A DNA stretch of 64,000 nt from Kocuria sp. (lineage in GTDB: Bacteria > Actinomycetota > Actinomycetes > Actinomycetales > Micrococcaceae), in the NCBI RefSeq assembly GCF_030538595.1, contig NZ_JAUNTS010000002.1:1-64000 (forward strand). Direction: 5' to 3'. Positions 42,141 to 52,684 of the stretch are shown piece after piece (position 1 is the first letter of the stretch; every line of letters starts with the position of its first letter). The notes beneath the pieces are model-generated. The model had not been told where the DNA came from. It did no database searches and saw only the letters and a program-made list of their open reading frames with translations. The position numbers and the translations under genes are program-made.

Positions 42141-42935
42141 ATGACCACCACCACTTCCATGTTTCCCACGGCACCGGATTCGGGCTCACCGCAGGACGGC
42201 GGGGTTGAACCCGGCGGTTTGGGGGAGGTCCATCTGGTTCAGCTCTACCCCCGGGACATGAACATTTACGGGGACTGGGGCAACACCCTGACCTTGAAGC
42301 GCCGGTTGGAAAAGCGCGGTTACGCCGTCAAGCTCACCGACTACAACCCGGGGGACTCCTTTCCCGGGGACGGCGACATTTTTGTGGGCGGTGGCGGCCA
42401 GGACTCCGGCCAGTTCCGGGTGATGGAGGACTTGCAGACCATCAAGCCTTTGCTGCTTGAATTGGTCAACGACGGCGCCCCCATGCTGGCCATCTGCGGT
42501 CTCTACCAACTTTTTGGTCACGAGTTCCGCACGATTGGTGGACAAACGCTTCCCGGTATCGGGATTTTCGACTTGACCACGGTGGGCGGTGAACAGCGCC
42601 TGATCGGCAACATTGTGACCGAATCGCCAGAGTTCGGAACCATCATCGGGTACGAAAACCACTCGGGGCTCACCCGCTTGGGGGTTGGCCAAAAGCCCTT
42701 GGGGCGGGTGGTCTCCGGGGCAGGCAACGATGGCCAGGACGGTACCGAAGGGGCCGTGACCAATCAGGTGTTGGGTACCTACCTGCACGGTTCGCTGCTG
42801 CCCAAGAACCCGGTGATTGCGGATCATTTGATTGCCACCGCGGTGCGTCGTCGTTACGCCCATGAACAACTGGAACCGTTGAACGACGCCTTGGCCGTCA
42901 AGGCCAGGGAAGTGGCCCAATCACGGCCGCGTTGA
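42141..42935 (+). CDS. gatD: Lipid II isoglutaminyl synthase glutaminase subunit GatD
   Basis: 264 residues with a class I glutamine amidotransferase fold of the CobB/CobQ type. The nucleophile cysteine is in MLAICGLYQLFGHEF (near residue 118) and the histidine in VLGTYLHGSLLPKNP (near 213). It releases ammonia that MurT uses to make iso-glutamine in peptidoglycan. A start-proximal acidic/polar tail of about 25 residues precedes the fold. It sits 3 bases after murT and is 73 bases upstream of yebC. Confidence 0.94.
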   Translation: MTTTTSMFPTAPDSGSPQDGGVEPGGLGEVHLVQLYPRDMNIYGDWGNTLTLKRRLEKRGYAVKLTDYNPGDSFPGDGDIFVGGGGQDSGQFRVMEDLQTIKPLLLELVNDGAPMLAICGLYQLFGHEFRTIGGQTLPGIGIFDLTTVGGEQRLIGNIVTESPEFGTIIGYENHSGLTRLGVGQKPLGRVVSGAGNDGQDGTEGAVTNQVLGTYLHGSLLPKNPVIADHLIATAVRRRYAHEQLEPLNDALAVKAREVAQSRPR

Positions 42936-43008
42936 GCACCACCCAACACCCGTAACGGCCCGGCGGGACTAGACTGGCGGGCAGATTTTTCACGTTCAGG
43001 AGGCACGT

Positions 43009-43770
43009 ATGTCAGGTCACTCCAAATGGGCCACCACCAAGCACAAGAAAGCCGCCATTGACGCCAAGCGCGCCAAGGCTTTTGCCAAGTACATCAAGGG
43101 AATTGAGGTTGCCGCGCGTCAGGGCGGCGCAGACACGGCAGGCAACCCCGCACTGGACTTGGCGGTGTCCAAGGCCAAGAAGAATTCGGTGCCCAATGAC
43201 AACATTGATCGCGCCATCAAGCGCGGTGCCGGGCTGACCGGTGAGGTCATTGACTACTCGGAGATTTTTTATGAAGCCCGCGGCCCCCAGGGCTCAGCGC
43301 TCTACATCGAGTGCCTGACGGACAACAAGAACCGCGCGGCCTCTGAGGTGCGGGTTGCCGTGACCCGTAACGGCGGCAGCATGGCTGATCCCGGATCGGT
43401 GACGTTCATGTTTGAACGTAAAGGGGTGGCAGAGGTGACCAAGTCTGAGGGACTGACCGAAGACGATGTCCTGATGGCCGTGCTGGATGCCGGTGCCGAA
43501 GAAGTGGTGGAAGAGGAAGAGGTCTTTGAGGTGGTTTCCGAGGCCACGGACCTTGGTGCCATTCGCACCGCGCTGGAAGAAGCGGGGCTGGAATACAACA
43601 ACGACGACCCCGTCTTCCGGGCCAACATGAAAGTTGACCTGGATGCCGAAGGTGCCGCCAAGTTCCTCCGGCTGGCCGATGCCGTGGAGGCGCTGGATGA
43701 CGTGCAAAACGTGTATTCCAACGCGGAGATTTCCCCGGAAGTCCTGGCCGAGTTGGAAGCCCAGAGCTGA
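43009..43770 (+). CDS. yebC: YebC/PmpR-TACO1 family protein
   Basis: 253 residues with the canonical start [20 protein letters not shown] after the strong AGGAGG at 42998-43003. Three-domain family architecture: an N-terminal helical domain, a middle [12 protein letters not shown] region, and the C-terminal [20 protein letters not shown]. YebC2-type proteins help ribosomes through polyproline tracts; others act as regulators. The stop codon abuts the ruvC ATG. This yebC-ruvC-ruvA-ruvB order is typical of actinobacteria. Confidence 0.96.
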   Translation: MSGHSKWATTKHKKAAIDAKRAKAFAKYIKGIEVAARQGGADTAGNPALDLAVSKAKKNSVPNDNIDRAIKRGAGLTGEVIDYSEIFYEARGPQGSALYIECLTDNKNRAASEVRVAVTRNGGSMADPGSVTFMFERKGVAEVTKSEGLTEDDVLMAVLDAGAEEVVEEEEVFEVVSEATDLGAIRTALEEAGLEYNNDDPVFRANMKVDLDAEGAAKFLRLADAVEALDDVQNVYSNAEISPEVLAELEAQS

Positions 43771-44430
43771 ATGTCAACCTCCGAGCAGGTCATCCTGGGA
43801 GTTGACCCCGGGTTGACCCGCTGTGGATTCGGTGTGGTGCGCATGCGTGCCAACCGAAAGGTCGAGTGGATTCACCACGAGGTCCAGGGCACGGGCGCCG
43901 ACCAGCCTTTGGAGATGCGGATTCTCAGCATCGCTCAGGCTGCGCAATCCATGATGGAGCGTTACCAACCGGATGCGTTGGCCATCGAACGCCTGTTTGC
44001 CCAGAACAATGCCCCCACGGTGGTGGGTACCGCACAGGCATCCGGTGCGGTGATCGCAGAAGCCGCGCGCCGGGCCATACCGGTGGCCTGGCACACACCG
44101 TCAGAGGTCAAGGCCGCAGTCACCGGTGACGGTGCGGCGGACAAAGCCGCCGTGACCCGAATGGTGGTGCGAATCCTGGGCCTGGAGGCACCACCCAAAC
44201 CGGCCGATGCCGCAGATGCGATTGCCATTGCCATCTGCCACGGATGGCGTTCAGGGGTGGGGGCGGGGTACGACGCCCAAACAGCCACCGCAACTCACCA
44301 GGGTGCACAAACCCGCTTGGCTCAACTGACATCAGCTGGTGGGGGTGGGCTCACCGCGGCCCAGAAGGCGTGGAAAGCTGCTGAACAGCGGGCCCGCCGC
44401 GGCGGCTCCCGCTCCCAGCGGTTCCGGTGA
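43771..44430 (+). CDS. ruvC: Holliday junction resolvase RuvC
   Basis: 219 residues. The four catalytic acids lie in [12 protein letters not shown] (Asp), [10 protein letters not shown] (Glu), and the [12 protein letters not shown] pair (Asp/Asp). The C-terminal 45 residues (Gln/Ala/Arg-rich) extend past the usual 170-180 residue core and are probably disordered. It cuts Holliday junctions bound by RuvAB. The ATG follows the yebC stop directly with no gap, so translation is likely coupled. Confidence 0.96.
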   Translation: MSTSEQVILGVDPGLTRCGFGVVRMRANRKVEWIHHEVQGTGADQPLEMRILSIAQAAQSMMERYQPDALAIERLFAQNNAPTVVGTAQASGAVIAEAARRAIPVAWHTPSEVKAAVTGDGAADKAAVTRMVVRILGLEAPPKPADAADAIAIAICHGWRSGVGAGYDAQTATATHQGAQTRLAQLTSAGGGGLTAAQKAWKAAEQRARRGGSRSQRFR

Positions 44431-44461
44431 CGGCAGCAATCGCTGCTAGTCTGGGTGAGAA

Positions 44462-44477
44462 TAGTACATATGTTCGA
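44462..44477. promoter_or_regulatory. Degenerate LexA box upstream of ruvA
   Basis: TAGTACATATGTTCGA differs at two positions in the left half from TCGAACATATGTTCGA, the perfect operator at 22122-22137, and keeps the CATATG centre. A -10-like TAGTCT lies at 44447-44452, so the box would cover the start site. It should put ruvAB under SOS control separately from yebC-ruvC. Confidence 0.7.
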
Positions 44478-44530
44478 TAATCGGCGGTCGTGAGCCACGG
44501 CAACGCTGAACGACCACCCTGGACAACCCC

Positions 44531-44561
44531 CACTGAATCACCCACTGAATCACCCACTGAA
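44531..44561 (+). repeat. 12-bp tandem repeat in the ruvA leader
   Basis: CACTGAATCACC occurs twice in full and once in part (CACTGAA). It lies between the LexA-like box and the ruvA start. In the frame of a GTG at 44490 it would encode a TES/PTES-like repeat, but no such N-terminus is known for RuvA, so it is read as untranslated leader. Confidence 0.6.
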
Positions 44562-44606
44562 CCTGGACGCCTCGGTGGCCGGTTCCGGCGCGGAAGGAAA
44601 CCCCCC

Positions 44607-45269
44607 ATGATTGCTGCGGTGCGCGGCGAGGTTTTGCACAAGGGATTGAGCACCGTGGTGGTTGACGTCCACGGCTTGGGCTTGGAAGTCCATGTGACTC
44701 CGGTGACCATCTCCGGCCTGCACGAAGGCCGTGAGGCTCGACTGGTCACCGCCTACGTGGCCCGCAAGGATGATTCCCCGCTGCTCTTTGGCTTTGCCGA
44801 TGCGCAGGAAAAGGAAGTTTTTGAAACCATGCTGGGTGTCTCCGGGGTGGGCCCGCGTACGGCACTGGCCGTTGTGGCCACTCTGGGCCCGGATGAGGTA
44901 CGCGCCGCCATTGCGGAAGGTGATCCCAAACCATTCACGGCGGTGGCAGGCATTGGCCCCAAGGGTGCCAAGCGCATCGTCTTGGAGTTGGCGGGCAAGC
45001 TCATCCCCACCCAGTCAGCCTCCAATCCGGTTGCCTCGGAACCTGCGCTGCCGGTCTGGCGGCTGCAGGTGACGGAGGCACTGGTGGGACTGGGCTGGAA
45101 TGACAGGGACGCCGCCCGGGCCATTGACGATGCACTGGTGGGTAGGGATGAGCTGGTGGCCGCGGGCGACGTCGCAGTGATTTTGCGTACCGTTCTGGGG
45201 TATCTGGGAGCCCGAACCTCCACCACGTCGTCATCATCCGGGACGTCGCCGGCTGGACGGGGGGCGTGA
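44607..45269 (+). CDS. ruvA: Holliday junction branch migration subunit RuvA
   Basis: 220 residues from the ATG at 44607, chosen because GGAAGGA lies 9 bases upstream and [10 protein letters not shown] is the universal RuvA start; a longer in-frame GTG at 44490 would add a repeat-derived extension. The OB domain (1-65) is followed by two helix-hairpin-helix motifs, [12 protein letters not shown] and [12 protein letters not shown], and a C-terminal RuvB-binding domain. RuvA tetramers hold the junction for RuvB. The stop overlaps the ruvB GTG by four bases. Confidence 0.96.
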   Translation: MIAAVRGEVLHKGLSTVVVDVHGLGLEVHVTPVTISGLHEGREARLVTAYVARKDDSPLLFGFADAQEKEVFETMLGVSGVGPRTALAVVATLGPDEVRAAIAEGDPKPFTAVAGIGPKGAKRIVLELAGKLIPTQSASNPVASEPALPVWRLQVTEALVGLGWNDRDAARAIDDALVGRDELVAAGDVAVILRTVLGYLGARTSTTSSSSGTSPAGRGA

Positions 45270-46318
45270 GCATGATCGGGGACGGGACTGCCCGCAATGG
45301 GCGTGACCGCTTGCTGGACGCGGACACTGAGCCGGATGAAAAAGCCGTGGAATCCGCGCTACGGCCGAGCACGTTGGCTGACTTTGTGGGTCAGCCGAGA
45401 GTGCGTCGGCAGCTCTCCTTGGTCTTGGAAGCCTCCAAGTTGCGGGGGCGCAGCGCGGACCATGTGCTGCTTTCCGGCCCTCCTGGATTGGGCAAAACCA
45501 CCCTGGCCATGATCATTGCGGAGGAAATGGGGGCGCCGTTACGGATTTCATCCGGACCTGCCATCCAGCATTCGGGTGACCTGGCCGCCATCTTGTCCTC
45601 CCTCACGGCCGGTGAGGTGCTGTTCCTGGATGAAATTCACCGGATGTCCCGTCCGGCGGAGGAAATGCTCTACATGGCCATGGAGGATTTCCGGGTGGAC
45701 ATTGTGGTGGGCAAGGGTGCCGGTGCCACGTCCATCCCTCTGGAACTTCCACCGTTCACGCTGGTGGGTGCCACCACCCGTGCGGGTCTGCTGCCCGGTC
45801 CGCTGCGTGACAGGTTCGGCTTCACCGGGCATCTGGAGTTTTATGCGGTGGAGGAATTGGTGGCGGTTCTGCGCCGCTCTGCCGGATTGTTGGACCTGAA
45901 TCTCAGCACGGAGGGCTTCCAGGAAGTCGCCTCCCGCTCACGGGGCACGCCACGTATTGCCAACCGGTTGCTGCGCCGTGTCCGGGACTGGGCACTGGTG
46001 CACGGGGTGGGCCGGATTGACGCCCGTGCAGCCTCCTCCGCCTTGGAAATGTATGAAGTGGACCCCCGCGGCCTGGACCGTTTGGACCGTAGCGTGTTGG
46101 AGGCACTGGTCAAACATTTTGGCGGCGGACCCGTGGGGCTTTCCACTCTGGCCATTGCCGTGGGGGAGGAAACCGAAACCGTGGAGGAAGTGGCCGAACC
46201 TTACCTGGTGCGGGAAGGTCTGCTGGCCCGCACACCTCGGGGCCGGGTGGCCATGCCTGCCGCGTGGGAACATCTGGGACTTCCCGTTCCGGAGCAGGCT
46301 CCGTTCCAAGAATCCTGA
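45266..46318 (+). CDS. ruvB: Holliday junction DNA helicase RuvB
   Basis: 350 residues from GTG at 45266, overlapping ruvA (GTGA); an ATG two codons later is an alternative. AAA+ motifs are in order: Walker [12 protein letters not shown], Walker B LFLDEIHR, sensor 1 LVGATTRAG, the arginine finger region LRDRFGF and sensor 2 [17 protein letters not shown]. The winged-helix DNA-binding domain ends the protein. It drives branch migration with RuvA. It shares the putative LexA-controlled transcript. Confidence 0.97.
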   Translation: MSMIGDGTARNGRDRLLDADTEPDEKAVESALRPSTLADFVGQPRVRRQLSLVLEASKLRGRSADHVLLSGPPGLGKTTLAMIIAEEMGAPLRISSGPAIQHSGDLAAILSSLTAGEVLFLDEIHRMSRPAEEMLYMAMEDFRVDIVVGKGAGATSIPLELPPFTLVGATTRAGLLPGPLRDRFGFTGHLEFYAVEELVAVLRRSAGLLDLNLSTEGFQEVASRSRGTPRIANRLLRRVRDWALVHGVGRIDARAASSALEMYEVDPRGLDRLDRSVLEALVKHFGGGPVGLSTLAIAVGEETETVEEVAEPYLVREGLLARTPRGRVAMPAAWEHLGLPVPEQAPFQES

Positions 46319-46464
46319 GTGCTGGGTCAGCTCAGAGGTGATGGGAAGGCGCGGGGCGGCGTCGTCGCCTACCATGTTGTGGTGTGCACAAGCCGGGGTG
46401 TCCCGCAGGCTGTGCACTGACCGCTTGAAATCAACGCAGCTTTGCTGCAGAACCAGGAGCCCGC

Positions 46465-46866
46465 GTGTTTTCCTCCGCACTCCCCGCACTGTCCGCCCAG
46501 ACTGAAGCGAGCCTGGAGGCAGCCGGTCAGAACGCAGGAGGATCGGGTCAGTTCCTGTTCTTCGGTGTCATGATCGGCCTGCTGGTGCTGATGTTCTGGT
46601 TCACCAGCCGTAACCGCCGCCGTCAGCAGCAAAAGCTCAAGGACCAGCAGGCCCAGATGGTGCCCGGTACGGAAGTGATGACCAGCTACGGCCTCTACGG
46701 GCGGGTGGTCAGCATTGACAAGGACGGTGTCAAGGCCGTTCTGGAAATCGCCCCCGGCACCCGGGTGACCGTGCACCTGCAGACCTTGACCACCGTGGTG
46801 GACAAGGAGACCCCCGGCACTGAAGCCACCGAGAACACCGGTTCCACCAGCGCCAACGACAACTGA
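46465..46866 (+). CDS. yajC: Sec translocon accessory subunit YajC
   Basis: 133 residues from a GTG at 46465 with AGGAGCC upstream. One membrane helix (FLFFGVMIGLLVLMFWF, about residues 30-46) follows a periplasmic N-terminus. The cytoplasmic beta domain has MVPGTEVMTSYGLYG and VTVHLQTLTTVVD. It is longer than E. coli YajC by an acidic/Thr-rich tail. It precedes secD and secF, its partners. A hairpin at 46876-46912 separates it from secD. Confidence 0.93.
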   Translation: MFSSALPALSAQTEASLEAAGQNAGGSGQFLFFGVMIGLLVLMFWFTSRNRRRQQQKLKDQQAQMVPGTEVMTSYGLYGRVVSIDKDGVKAVLEIAPGTRVTVHLQTLTTVVDKETPGTEATENTGSTSANDN

Positions 46867-46875
46867 GCGTGGTCC

Positions 46876-46912
46876 AAAGCGTCCACCGAGGATTCTCCCC
46901 GGTGGACGCTTT
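46876..46912 (+). terminator. Hairpin between yajC and secD
   Basis: AAAGCGTCCACCG (46876-46888) pairs perfectly with CGGTGGACGCTTT (46900-46912) around an 11-base loop, 10 bases after the yajC stop. It may attenuate transcription or stabilise the yajC message before secD, which starts 84 bases later. Confidence 0.7.
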
Positions 46913-46995
46913 ACTGTGACTGCGCACGGTGGGAACCGGCGTCTTGACCGGAACAAACCCACCATCACCTGAGCCCATCATCAAGGAATCTGCCC

Positions 46996-48951
46996 ATGGC
47001 ATCCTCCCCAACTCCTTCACAGGAGGGACCGCGTCAGAGCGGCCCCTCCAAAGCAGTCAAGGATCAAACGGAAGTGTCACGTGCTCTGAGCCGTGCCCGC
47101 ACCTCCCTGGTCGCCTTGACCGTGGTGATCCTGGCTTTGATCGGCCTGCTGGCCTGGGGGGCCGGGCGTGGAAGTACCGACTGGACACCGCGTCTTGCCC
47201 TGGACCTGGAGGGCGGCACCCAGATGGTGTTGACCCCGCAGTTGCAGGGGGACGATGCCGGCCAGGAGATCACTTCTGAGCAGCTGGACCAAGCGGTGGA
47301 GATCATTCGTCAGCGCGTGGACGGTTCGGGTGTCTCCGAAGCTGAAGTGGCCACGCAGGGTGGGTCCAACATTGTGGTTTCCATGCCCGGAACTCCGGAC
47401 AGTGCCACCCGCGAGCTCATCCAGACCTCCGCGCAGATGACTTTCCGCCCGGTTCTGCTGACCGGCGCGGCGGAGGCCACCCCGGAGGACCAACGCACCG
47501 CTGAGGACCAGCTGCCGCAACCCAGCGCAGAACCCACGGATTCTTCAGACACCAACTGGATCACCGCCGAACTGATGCAGGAGTTTGAAGCCACGGATTG
47601 CACGCAGCCACAATCCCCGGAGGAACGGGCCGCCCAAAACGCGGACCGGGCCATCGTGGCCTGTGAACCGGCCAGCGGCGTCAAATACATCCTGGGGCCC
47701 GTGGACATTCAAGGCACGGAAATCTCGGATTCCAGCTACGGCATGGCCCAGGGGCAGGGTGGCACCACCACGGGCCAGTGGGCCGTGGACCTGCAGTTCA
47801 ACGCAGAGGGCACGGAAACCTTCAAGAACCTCTCCGAGCGTCTCTACAACATCGGTCAGACCTCACCCGGGGACCCACGCAATCAATTCGCCATCCTGTT
47901 GGACGGCGAAGTCATCTCAGCCCCCCAGATGAACGCGGTGATCCCCAACGGGCAGGCCCAGATCACCGGCCAGTTCACGGAGGAATCGGCGTCGTTCCTG
48001 TCCGAACAGTTGCGCTACGGTTCCCTGCCGGTGAGCTTCAGCATTGCGTCCGAACAGCAGATTTCTGCCACCCTGGGTGCCGATCAGTTGCGAATGGGCA
48101 TCATTGCGGGTCTGATCGGTCTGCTGCTGGTGGCCGTGTGGTCCATCATCCAGTACCGGTGGCTGGGTTGGGTCAACATCATCTCCCTGATTGTCCTGGG
48201 TGTGATGTCCTGGCTGGCCATCACCCTGTTGGGGTGGGCGCTGAACTACCGCCTGTCCTTGGCCGGTGTTGCCGGTCTGGTGGTGGCCATCGGCATGGCC
48301 GCAGACTCCTTCATTGTGTACTTTGAGCGGATCAGGGACGAGGTCCGCATTGGGCGCACCATTCCATCTGCCATTGACCACGGGTGGAAACGCGCGCAGC
48401 AGACCATTTTGGCCTCCAAGGCCGTGAACCTGATTGCCTCCGTGGTGCTCTACTTTGTGGCCGTGGGCAACGTACGCGGGTTTGCCTTCACCTTGGGGTT
48501 GACTGCGATCATCGACCTTCTGGTGGTGTTCTTCTTCACCCATCCGGTCATGGTTTATCTCTCCCGCACCAAGTACTTTGGCCGCGGCTCTCCGGGCTCC
48601 GGGCTTGATCCCAAGGCTCTGGACGCGGTGCCCTTCTACCGCGGGGCGGGTCGCTTCCGCACCCCGGATGACCTTGATCCCGCCTCCGGTGCCACGCAGA
48701 TGGACGACGCCGATCCCACCGCCTCCCGCACGCAAGACGGTGCTCCCGCCGAACCGTTGCAGCCAGACGCTGCAGCGCAGGTTTCCGCGGAAGTGGACGG
48801 CGGTCACCCACAGGAAGAAGCGGAGGCCCCACCGCGGGTCCCGGTGGCCACAGGGCTGGATGATGGATTGACCTTGGCAGAACGCCGCCGCCAGGCCCGC
48901 TTGGCGGCCTCCGAGAACACCACGCCTGAGACTGAGAAGGGGGAGGCCTGA
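46996..48951 (+). CDS. secD: Protein translocase subunit SecD
   Basis: 651 residues. The first membrane helix spans about residues 34-54 and is followed by ALDLEGGTQMVL (the D1 motif) and the large outer domain, which here carries an acidic/Gln/Ser-rich insert around residues 160-205. Five membrane helices follow from about 365 to 545, including GLVVAIGMAADSFIVYFERIRDE. A long Ala/Asp/Glu-rich cytoplasmic tail of about 110 residues ends the protein. SecDF uses the proton motive force to pull proteins across the membrane. The stop overlaps secF by one base. Confidence 0.95.
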   Translation: MASSPTPSQEGPRQSGPSKAVKDQTEVSRALSRARTSLVALTVVILALIGLLAWGAGRGSTDWTPRLALDLEGGTQMVLTPQLQGDDAGQEITSEQLDQAVEIIRQRVDGSGVSEAEVATQGGSNIVVSMPGTPDSATRELIQTSAQMTFRPVLLTGAAEATPEDQRTAEDQLPQPSAEPTDSSDTNWITAELMQEFEATDCTQPQSPEERAAQNADRAIVACEPASGVKYILGPVDIQGTEISDSSYGMAQGQGGTTTGQWAVDLQFNAEGTETFKNLSERLYNIGQTSPGDPRNQFAILLDGEVISAPQMNAVIPNGQAQITGQFTEESASFLSEQLRYGSLPVSFSIASEQQISATLGADQLRMGIIAGLIGLLLVAVWSIIQYRWLGWVNIISLIVLGVMSWLAITLLGWALNYRLSLAGVAGLVVAIGMAADSFIVYFERIRDEVRIGRTIPSAIDHGWKRAQQTILASKAVNLIASVVLYFVAVGNVRGFAFTLGLTAIIDLLVVFFFTHPVMVYLSRTKYFGRGSPGSGLDPKALDAVPFYRGAGRFRTPDDLDPASGATQMDDADPTASRTQDGAPAEPLQPDAAAQVSAEVDGGHPQEEAEAPPRVPVATGLDDGLTLAERRRQARLAASENTTPETEKGEA

Positions 48952-50078
48952 TGTCACGCTTTGCCGATTTCGGTAATGACCTCTACAGCGGACGGAAGTC
49001 TTTTCCGTTTGTCCCCAAGCGGAAACTGTGGCTGCTGATCGCAGCCGCCCTGGTGGTTGTTTCCGCCTTGATTCCAGTGGCCCGTGGCGGATTCAACTTG
49101 GGTATTGATTTCACCGGTGGCTCCGAGTTTGTGGTCTCCAATGTGTCAGATTCCGCGATTGAGCCGGGTCAGGAGGCCGTGACCTCCACGGGCCACGACG
49201 GCGAATCGACCGTCACCAACATTGCCCCCGGCACCATTCGGGTTCAGACCGAACAGTTGGATGATGACCAGACCTTGGCGCTGCGGGAAGCCCTGGTTCA
49301 GGCCTACGGGGTTTCTGAGGATCAGGTGGCCTCCAACTTTGTGGGACCCACCTGGGGCGCTGGCATTTCCCAGCAGATGATTCGCGGTCTGGTGATCTTC
49401 TTGGGGCTGACAGCCATTGTCATGGCCCTGTACTTCCGGACCTGGAAGATGTCCCTTGCCTCCATGGCAGGTGTGTTTGTCACGGTGGCCCTGACCGTTG
49501 GCACTTACTCCCTGGTGGGTTTTGAGGTCACACCGTCAGCCATCATCGGGTTCCTGACCGTGCTGTCCTATTCCCTGTATGACACCGTGGTGGTCTTTGA
49601 CAAGGTGCGGGAAAACACCCGAGGGCTCTTGGACGGCAGTGCACCACCGCCCAGGCTCAACCGCAGCTTCTCCGAACAGATCAACTTGGCCGCCAACCAA
49701 ACGCTGGTGCGTTCCATCAACACCTCCGTGGTGGGGCTGCTGCCGGTGGGCTCGATTCTGTTCATCGGTGCCGCCCTGCTGGGGGCAGGTACGCTCAAAG
49801 ACCTGGCACTGGCGCAGTTCGTGGGCATTGTGTGGGGCACGTTGGCCACGCTGTTCGTGGCCACCCCGGTGTATGCGGCCCTGCGATCCATCGAACCGGC
49901 GGTCAAGAAGCAGGAGGCACGTGCCGCAGAGCTCGCCCAAGAAACCGTGACCGAGTTGGATGGGGGCGCCGGGACGGACTCTGCTGGGGCGGACCCCGCT
50001 CTGGCCGCGTCCGCCACGGCGAGTGCTGACGGGACCGGTGCTGCCAACAGCGCGTCCACGGCGCCGGAGGCCCGCTGA
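48951..50078 (+). CDS. secF: Protein translocase subunit SecF
   Basis: 375 residues starting TGATG-coupled to secD. The first helix (about 27-46) leads into [15 protein letters not shown], the D1-like motif, then five more helices including [21 protein letters not shown], the signature conserved with SecD. The last 60 residues are Ala/Gly/Asp-rich and cytoplasmic, a lineage-specific tail. It completes the yajC-secD-secF set. rel begins 85 bases downstream from a separate ribosome-binding site. Confidence 0.95.
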   Translation: MSRFADFGNDLYSGRKSFPFVPKRKLWLLIAAALVVVSALIPVARGGFNLGIDFTGGSEFVVSNVSDSAIEPGQEAVTSTGHDGESTVTNIAPGTIRVQTEQLDDDQTLALREALVQAYGVSEDQVASNFVGPTWGAGISQQMIRGLVIFLGLTAIVMALYFRTWKMSLASMAGVFVTVALTVGTYSLVGFEVTPSAIIGFLTVLSYSLYDTVVVFDKVRENTRGLLDGSAPPPRLNRSFSEQINLAANQTLVRSINTSVVGLLPVGSILFIGAALLGAGTLKDLALAQFVGIVWGTLATLFVATPVYAALRSIEPAVKKQEARAAELAQETVTELDGGAGTDSAGADPALAASATASADGTGAANSASTAPEAR

Positions 50079-50163
50079 CCCGCCTAGAATAAATGCCTCA
50101 AGTGCTGTGTTGTGTTGGGCACTCATAACGCCAAAGTCCCAGGGGCATTTTCAGGAGGCGGCC

Positions 50164-52659
50164 GTGGACGATCACTCGATCCAACCCGATCAGCATCGGA
50201 ATCGGGACTCGCTGCGCGCACCGGATGTCACCTCCGCCGCCGCCACCGGTGCTGCCGGTACGTCTGAACGGAAGGAGAGCGGGGCGTCGTCGTCCGGGCA
50301 GTCAGGCCGTGTCCGCGGAGCCAGTAGCTCCGGGACGCACGGGGTGGTGCCCGCCGCCCGTCCCGTGTTCGGTCGGCCGGTGTTCCCGGGGCGCTCCGAG
50401 CGGACGCGTTCAGCGCTGTCCTATCTATCCGGGGCTTCCATCTCCCGGTCGCCGCTGATTGAACCGCTGCTGCGTACGGTGCGGGAGAACGCGCCGGAGG
50501 AAGATCTGACGGTTCTGCAACGCGCTTTTGCCGTGGCGGATCGCCAGCATGAAGGTCAGAAGCGCAAGAGTGGTGACCCCTACATCACCCACCCCGTGGC
50601 GGTGACCACCATCCTGGCTGAGTTGGGCATGACCGGGCCCGTGCTGGTGGCCGCGCTGCTGCACGACACCGTGGAAGACACGGATTACACGCTGGAGCAG
50701 CTGGCCGCGGACTTCGGGGAGGAAGTCGCGCAGCTGGTGGATGGCGTGACCAAACTGGAAAAGGTCCAGTACGGCGAACACGCCCAGGCTGAAACTGTCC
50801 GCAAGATGATTGTGGCCATGGCCCGGGACATCCGCGTGTTGCTGATCAAATTGGCTGACCGCCTGCACAATGCCCGGACGTGGCGCTTTGTGTCCCAGGA
50901 ATCCTCAGCCAAAAAAGCCCGGGAGACGCTGGAAATCTTTGCTCCGCTGGCGCACCGTCTGGGGCTGAACACCATCAAGTGGGAGCTGGAGGACTTGTCC
51001 TTCGCTGCGCTGTATCCCAAGATTTACGATGAAATTGTGCGCATGGTGGGGGAGCGGCAACCCCAGCGCGAACGCAATTTGGCTGAAATCCGCACCCTGG
51101 TGGCAGAGGACTTGGCGGAATCTGGAATTGAAGCCGTCATCACCGGGCGGCCCAAACACTATTACTCCGTGTATCAAAAAATGATTGTGCGGGGCAAAGA
51201 TTTTGATGAGATCCACGATCTGTTGGCGGTCCGCGTTCTGGTTTCCTCCGTGCGTGAATGTTATGCGGCATTAGGTTCCCTGCACGCACGGTGGCGGCCG
51301 CTTCCCGGGCGGTTCAAGGACTACATTGCCATGCCCAAGTTCAACATGTACCAGTCCTTGCACACCACGGTGCTGGGGCCAGGCGGGCGGCCCGTGGAAA
51401 TCCAGATCCGCACCCATGAAATGCACCGCCGGGCCGAATACGGGGTGGCAGCGCACTGGAAGTACAAGGACCACGCCAAGCAAGGCGGTGGCTCCGCCAC
51501 CCCCAAGGCCAGCTCTGATGACATGGGATGGTTGAAATCCCTGGTCTCCTGGCAGGACGACACCAAAGACTCCACCGAGTTCCTGGATTCTTTGCGCTAT
51601 CAGATTGACACCAAAGAGGTCTACGTGTTCACCCCGCGCGGGGATGTCATGGCGCTGCCTGCCGGCTCCACTCCCGTGGACTTTGCCTACGCCGTCCACA
51701 CGGAGGTGGGGGCCAAGACCATTGGCGCCAGGGTCAACGGCAAGCTGGTGGCGCTGTCCTCCACGTTGCAGCACGGTGACTGGGTTGAGGTACTGACCTC
51801 CAAGTCTCCTGATGCGGCACCGTCCCAGGACTGGCTGAAATTTGTCTCCTCTCCCCGTGCCCGGCAGAAGATCAAGCAGTTCTTCACCAAGGAACGCCGG
51901 GAGGAAGCCATCACCCGGGGTCAGGAGGCCCTGACGCGGGCGCTGCGCAAGCACCACCTTCCGCTGCAGCGCACGGTGACCCAGGAGGGCCTGGTTTCCG
52001 TGGCCCAGGAGTTGAACAAGTCAGACATCACTGCGCTGTATGAAGCCATCGGCAACGAATCGGTTTCTGCCCGGGAGGTCATTGACCTGCTGGTGGAATC
52101 GGCCGGTGGTGCAGATGGTTCGGTGGAGGACCTGGTGGACACCACCTCCGCCATCCGACCTGTACGGCAAGGCATTGCCGACTCCGGGGTGGCCGTGGAT
52201 GGTGCCAGTGATGTGTACGTCAAGCTGGCTCGCTGCTGCACGCCGGTTCCCCCGGATGACATCGTCGGGTTTGTCACCCGCGGTCAAGGTATTTCTGTGC
52301 ACCGCACCGATTGCGTCAACATGCGGGCGCAGGGTGAATCCGAGCGCAAGGTGCCCGTCCACTGGGCACCCACCCAGTCATCGGTGTTCCTGGTGGAAAT
52401 CCAGGTGGAGGCTCTGGACCGGCAAAAACTGCTGTCCGATGTCACTCGGGTGCTCTCCGAAAATCACGTGAACATCCTCTCGGCCAATGTGCATACTTCA
52501 TCGGACCGTTTGGCCATTTCCCGCTTCTCCTTTGAAATGGGAGACGCCCGCTACCTGGATCACGTGCTGAACCTGGTGCGCAACATCGACGGCGTCTACG
52601 ACGTCTACCGCACCTCCGCTCAGCAGCGCCTCCCGGACAGACCCCGTTCCCTGGCCTGA
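50164..52659 (+). CDS. rel: Bifunctional (p)ppGpp synthetase/hydrolase Rel
   Basis: 831 residues from the GTG at 50164, preceded by AGGAGG; a longer in-frame start lies inside secF. The N-terminal 80 residues are Ser/Ala/Gly-rich and variable. The HD hydrolase domain has [15 protein letters not shown] and [12 protein letters not shown]. The synthetase domain has [20 protein letters not shown], where RGKD fits the RxKD charge of bifunctional enzymes. TGS ([20 protein letters not shown]) and a C-terminal ACT domain ([17 protein letters not shown]) follow. It makes and destroys the starvation alarmone. Confidence 0.95.
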   Translation: MDDHSIQPDQHRNRDSLRAPDVTSAAATGAAGTSERKESGASSSGQSGRVRGASSSGTHGVVPAARPVFGRPVFPGRSERTRSALSYLSGASISRSPLIEPLLRTVRENAPEEDLTVLQRAFAVADRQHEGQKRKSGDPYITHPVAVTTILAELGMTGPVLVAALLHDTVEDTDYTLEQLAADFGEEVAQLVDGVTKLEKVQYGEHAQAETVRKMIVAMARDIRVLLIKLADRLHNARTWRFVSQESSAKKARETLEIFAPLAHRLGLNTIKWELEDLSFAALYPKIYDEIVRMVGERQPQRERNLAEIRTLVAEDLAESGIEAVITGRPKHYYSVYQKMIVRGKDFDEIHDLLAVRVLVSSVRECYAALGSLHARWRPLPGRFKDYIAMPKFNMYQSLHTTVLGPGGRPVEIQIRTHEMHRRAEYGVAAHWKYKDHAKQGGGSATPKASSDDMGWLKSLVSWQDDTKDSTEFLDSLRYQIDTKEVYVFTPRGDVMALPAGSTPVDFAYAVHTEVGAKTIGARVNGKLVALSSTLQHGDWVEVLTSKSPDAAPSQDWLKFVSSPRARQKIKQFFTKERREEAITRGQEALTRALRKHHLPLQRTVTQEGLVSVAQELNKSDITALYEAIGNESVSAREVIDLLVESAGGADGSVEDLVDTTSAIRPVRQGIADSGVAVDGASDVYVKLARCCTPVPPDDIVGFVTRGQGISVHRTDCVNMRAQGESERKVPVHWAPTQSSVFLVEIQVEALDRQKLLSDVTRVLSENHVNILSANVHTSSDRLAISRFSFEMGDARYLDHVLNLVRNIDGVYDVYRTSAQQRLPDRPRSLA

Positions 52660-52684
52660 GTTGTGGCAAGCCCCAGCAAAAGTC

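Noticed and set aside
44490-44606. Extended RuvA start at a GTG with a TES-type repeat N-terminus
   Set aside because: [10 protein letters not shown] at 44607 is the universal RuvA start and has a good ribosome-binding site; the extension comes from a 12-bp repeat.
49960-50163. Long N-terminal extension of Rel reaching into secF
   Set aside because: The extension overlaps secF in another frame and lacks a ribosome-binding site, while AGGAGG precedes the GTG at 50164.
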